NCBI GenBank assembly: GCA_031266495.1
Contig: JAISAX010000294.1
Location: 1 to 19,126, forward strand
DNA: 19,126 bases
Origin: Opitutaceae bacterium
GTDB taxonomy: Bacteria > Verrucomicrobiota > Verrucomicrobiae > Opitutales > Opitutaceae
Direction: 5' to 3'
Within the stretch, counting starts at the first letter, position 1. Every line of letters starts with the position of its first letter. The notes beneath the pieces are model-generated. The model was not told the DNA's origin. It did not search any database and was given only the letters and a program-made list of their open reading frames with translations. Position numbers and translations under genes: made by a program. Shown piece after piece: positions 17,198 to 19,126 of this stretch.

Positions 17198-18334
17198 ATG
17201 CCTTCTTTATATCGCGAGAATCCGGAACGCGCCGTTTATGTTTTGCGTAATATTGATCGTGATCTCGTCGCCCAGCTTACTCCCGCCATCTCCCAATTGC
17301 GGTGTGGTGCACCTGAACCAATAACCATCTATCTGGATAGCTTGGGTGGAAATACCTGGTATGCGGAAGCGTTGCTCAGGCTTCTACGGGCACCGAACCA
17401 GGATGGGCAAGTTTGCCAGCTAACCACTGTTGTTACAACCATGGCGGCCAGTGCCGCTGCTGACGTATTGGTAGCTGGTGATTATGCTATCGCTTATCCG
17501 GATGCCATAATTTATTATCATGGAACACGCAGGTCCGTGGAATCGCTCACGACTGAAAATGCGCAGGAAATAGCGGGAGAACTGAAGCGGGCTAATGATC
17601 GGTTTGCCCTTCGGATGGCAGAGCGTGTTGTGGCCAGACTTCTCTTTATTCTGGCAACTATACGTCCTCAGACTTGTGACAATGATGCACATCACAAAAA
17701 ACCGGTTGAAGCATTTATTGAACTTCTGGGAAAACAGTTGAGTCACAATTCAACGAGAAATATCGTCAGCTCTGCCCACTCGTTGTATAAAGAGACCAGA
17801 GAATTGGTTTTTAATGTTTTTTTGAAAGTTAAATCCTTGATGGACAATAATGAAACAAACGACAGGATGCAGGAGATTGAAAACGAAAAAAAAGTAATTC
17901 ACGAGATTCTGGATTATGAAGTTGAGAAGAATAAAGGACACAAGAATTGGTCATTGATGCGCCACGGGCTTGATGGTTTCCACAATCATTGTCTCCAGAT
18001 TCTGGATTACGTGCTTGGTAATTATAACGCATATCTTGAGAAAATGATTTCAAGATATGGACAATTTCTTCTCGATACGAATGAAATAATAGAATATAAA
18101 AAGATTTGTTCGGAGCCGGGTAAATCAAAAGAATGGCTGGAGAATCAAGTGGGTGACCGCATGCAGGCGTTTTGGTATTTTGTTATTTGCCTTTGCCGCG
18201 AGCTACAGAAAGGGGAGAATGAACTTGGGGCAGATGAAGCGTATTGGCTTGGACTCGTGGACGAGGTGATCGGCTACAACGTGCCCTGCTTGCGTGTAGT
18301 CCGGGAGCGTTCAAGCATCGTGGCATCCTCATAA
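17198..18334 (+). CDS. ClpP-fold serine protease-like protein split by a helical insertion
   Basis: This protein has 378 aa from the ATG at 17198; an upstream GTG at 17150 would overlap the previous gene. Residues 12-145 read as a ClpP/crotonase-like core: the oxyanion strand LDSLGGNTWYAEALLRLL (Gly50-Gly51), the nucleophile Ser85 in MAASAAADVLVAG and the catalytic His108 in YPDAIIYYHG, with spacing close to ClpP (23 against 25). The handle helix (about 118-145) follows. The final ClpP element, GADEAYWLGLVDEVIG, appears only at 344-359. Between them lies a helical insertion of about 180 residues, rich in Lys/Glu/Asn/Tyr and AT-rich in its DNA. In my alignment the catalytic Asp falls on Glu340. 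It lacks a signal peptide. Whether it forms ClpP-like rings or uses an unfoldase is unknown; no ClpX/ClpA-like gene is nearby. Confidence 0.8.
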   Translation: MPSLYRENPERAVYVLRNIDRDLVAQLTPAISQLRCGAPEPITIYLDSLGGNTWYAEALLRLLRAPNQDGQVCQLTTVVTTMAASAAADVLVAGDYAIAYPDAIIYYHGTRRSVESLTTENAQEIAGELKRANDRFALRMAERVVARLLFILATIRPQTCDNDAHHKKPVEAFIELLGKQLSHNSTRNIVSSAHSLYKETRELVFNVFLKVKSLMDNNETNDRMQEIENEKKVIHEILDYEVEKNKGHKNWSLMRHGLDGFHNHCLQILDYVLGNYNAYLEKMISRYGQFLLDTNEIIEYKKICSEPGKSKEWLENQVGDRMQAFWYFVICLCRELQKGENELGADEAYWLGLVDEVIGYNVPCLRVVRERSSIVASS

Positions 18335-18634
18335 TCTGATTCGCGGGCTTTCCGTGTGACGGACGCGGCTGCAAACGCCGCACGATCCGCCCATTTTGGC
18401 GCAGTGGCCGCAGTAGCGGCAACTGGAGCAGGCGCGGCAGGACGCGGAGCCGGTGCAGGTGGCGTTGTCGGGACGGGCAAGGTCCACGGCAAATACGTCA
18501 GCGGCCTGAATGAGGGAAGTCAACCGATTGGCAGGATGCGACTGGCAAAGCGGAATGGCGGGATGTTGAATATCGATGCCAATAACCCGCATTCCATAAC
18601 CGCCTTCAACGCCGATCCGCATGACTTTCCCCAT
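18329..18634 (-). CDS. Small protein with a dense C-terminal cysteine cluster
   Basis: An ORF of 101 aa from the ATG at 18634 (or 97 aa from 18622, which has GGGGAAAG just upstream). The N-terminal half is an ordinary globular-looking stretch (VMRIGVEGGYGMRVIGIDIQ, then LIQAADVFAVDLARPDNA). The C-terminal part has eight cysteines in 30 residues with mostly CxxC spacing (CTGSASCRACSSCRYCGHC and CGVC), which suggests metal or cluster binding. Third positions are mostly G/C. It lies 29 bases downstream of the zinc-ribbon gene on the same strand and its stop overlaps the end of the ClpP-like gene by six bases. A competing frame on this strand (18274-18492) and one on the + strand (18356-18811) are also open, so the call is moderate. 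Confidence 0.45.
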   Translation of the reverse strand: MGKVMRIGVEGGYGMRVIGIDIQHPAIPLCQSHPANRLTSLIQAADVFAVDLARPDNATCTGSASCRACSSCRYCGHCAKMGGSCGVCSRVRHTESPRIRL

Positions 18635-18662
18635 GTGGCCACTTTGCCCCCGGGGCGAAGGG

Positions 18663-18875
18663 TCACGACCGCAAGCGGGCAACCGTTTTCTCAACGGTGT
18701 CGTTCATTAGCGCGACGGGGTCTATCTGCATTGAAATCACTTTTTGGCAGGAAGGATTCGGGCATACGTAAGAAATGCCGTGCCACTGCTTGTCGGGGTA
18801 GACGCCGATAGTGACGTTCTCCGTTTTGGCCTGAGTGATGATGATCCCGCAGTGCGGGCATTTGCCTGTGTTCAT
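18663..18875 (-). CDS. Small zinc-ribbon protein
   Basis: This 70-aa protein (MNTGKCPHCGIIITQAKTEN) has a CPHC knuckle near the N-terminus and a second cysteine pair, CPNPSC, about 30 residues later, as in zinc ribbons. The stretch between them (VTIGVYPDKQWHGISYVC) is beta-like, and the tail is helical (VALMNDTVEKTVARL). The ATG at 18875 fits the motif position. Such mini-ribbons are common in phages and mobile elements, often as nucleic-acid or protein adaptors; its role here is unknown. It is followed on the same strand by the Cys-rich ORF. No intrinsic terminator is visible nearby. Confidence 0.75.
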   Translation of the reverse strand: MNTGKCPHCGIIITQAKTENVTIGVYPDKQWHGISYVCPNPSCQKVISMQIDPVALMNDTVEKTVARLRS

Positions 18876-19126
18876 GGTGAGGGGGTTAGTGTGGACCGTG
18901 GTGGCCGGTGAGGATGGTTCGGATTATAGGAGGATGTGTCAGAATTCGGCTTCGGTTATCGAGTATGTCCGGGTATTCCCGTGGGCAACTTTGTAGAGTG
19001 TGAGGCTGTAAGAGCGTGTTTAGAATCTTTTCAGTAATATAGAAATAAATGATAATACGATGAAATGTTTGCTGGTGTTTAACTTACGCTCGCAATTCTT
19101 CCAATTGCGTCGATATTTTTCTAACC
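18876..19126. other. Non-coding right edge of the window
   Basis: I find no supportable gene here. The left part is G-rich; from about 19010 the sequence is AT-rich (TAATATAGAAATAAATGATAAT), which could hold promoters for the leftward zinc-ribbon genes or be an intergenic boundary. No copy of the tRNA-Ser 3' end is present. Confidence 0.5.

Noticed and set aside
18274..18492. Leftward frame of 72 aa with an Ala/Pro-rich start and the tail DYEDATMLERSRTTRKQGTL
   Set aside because: The tail looks protein-like and could be the 3' part of a frameshifted version of the Cys-rich ORF, but the frame begins at a TTG just after a stop and overlaps the ClpP-like gene by 61 bases. I kept the other frame.
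18356..18811. Rightward ORF of 151 aa with an Ala/Gly-rich start and a middle stretch KYVSGLNEGSQPIGRMRLAK
   Set aside because: It lies opposite the zinc-ribbon gene and the Cys-rich frame and has no start context. I could not exclude that its middle part is coding.

Overview
The window looks like a chromosomal segment of a GC-rich verrucomicrobial bacterium, most likely Opitutales/Opitutaceae, that runs into an integrated phage-like element. The clues are a PEP-CTERM protein beside a prepilin-like protein with an H-X9-DG motif, and a dispersed palindromic repeat of the GTGGCACGGGC type that I associate with verrucomicrobial genomes. The lineage is inferred from gene content only. No rRNA is present.

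Region 1 (1-7140) is host-like. It holds htpG (+), a convergent gap with four palindromic repeat units, an AraC-family regulator (-), and three rightward genes: a prepilin-like H-X9-DG protein, a LamG-like PEP-CTERM protein, and a secreted beta-propeller related to PL22 oligogalacturonate lyases. A glyoxalase I gene (-) follows beyond a convergent gap with two hairpins. The AraC gene and the three rightward genes form a plausible surface/pectin-fragment locus. Each of the three rightward genes is preceded by a pure poly-C run of 9-15 bases, and a fourth run lies at the 3' end of the AraC gene.

Region 2 (7696-7828) is a tRNA-Ser(CGA) gene with encoded CCA and a Rho-independent terminator.

Region 3 (7873 to about 18875) is accessory and phage-like. 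It starts right after the tRNA, which makes the tRNA a candidate integration site, but I found no second attachment site and no integrase in the window. It contains a small frameshifted gene, a 121-aa HTH-like protein, a leftward virion-like gene that appears frameshifted at a C6 run, and a giant ORF of about 2,490 codons. That ORF reads as a phage polyvalent protein: an Ala/Gly-rich N-terminus, a ParB-like segment, a zincin with HEAGH, a BECR-nuclease-like segment, long helical regions and an LPD38-like C-terminus. Next come a 71-aa protein and a ClpP-fold protein whose core is split by a helical insertion of about 180 residues. Two leftward Cys-rich/zinc-ribbon small genes end the region. 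The last 250 bases have no gene I can support.

The most unusual items are the split ClpP-like protein with its small partner, the in-frame host repeat inside the phage polyvalent gene, the mosaic polyvalent protein, and the repeated poly-C tracts.
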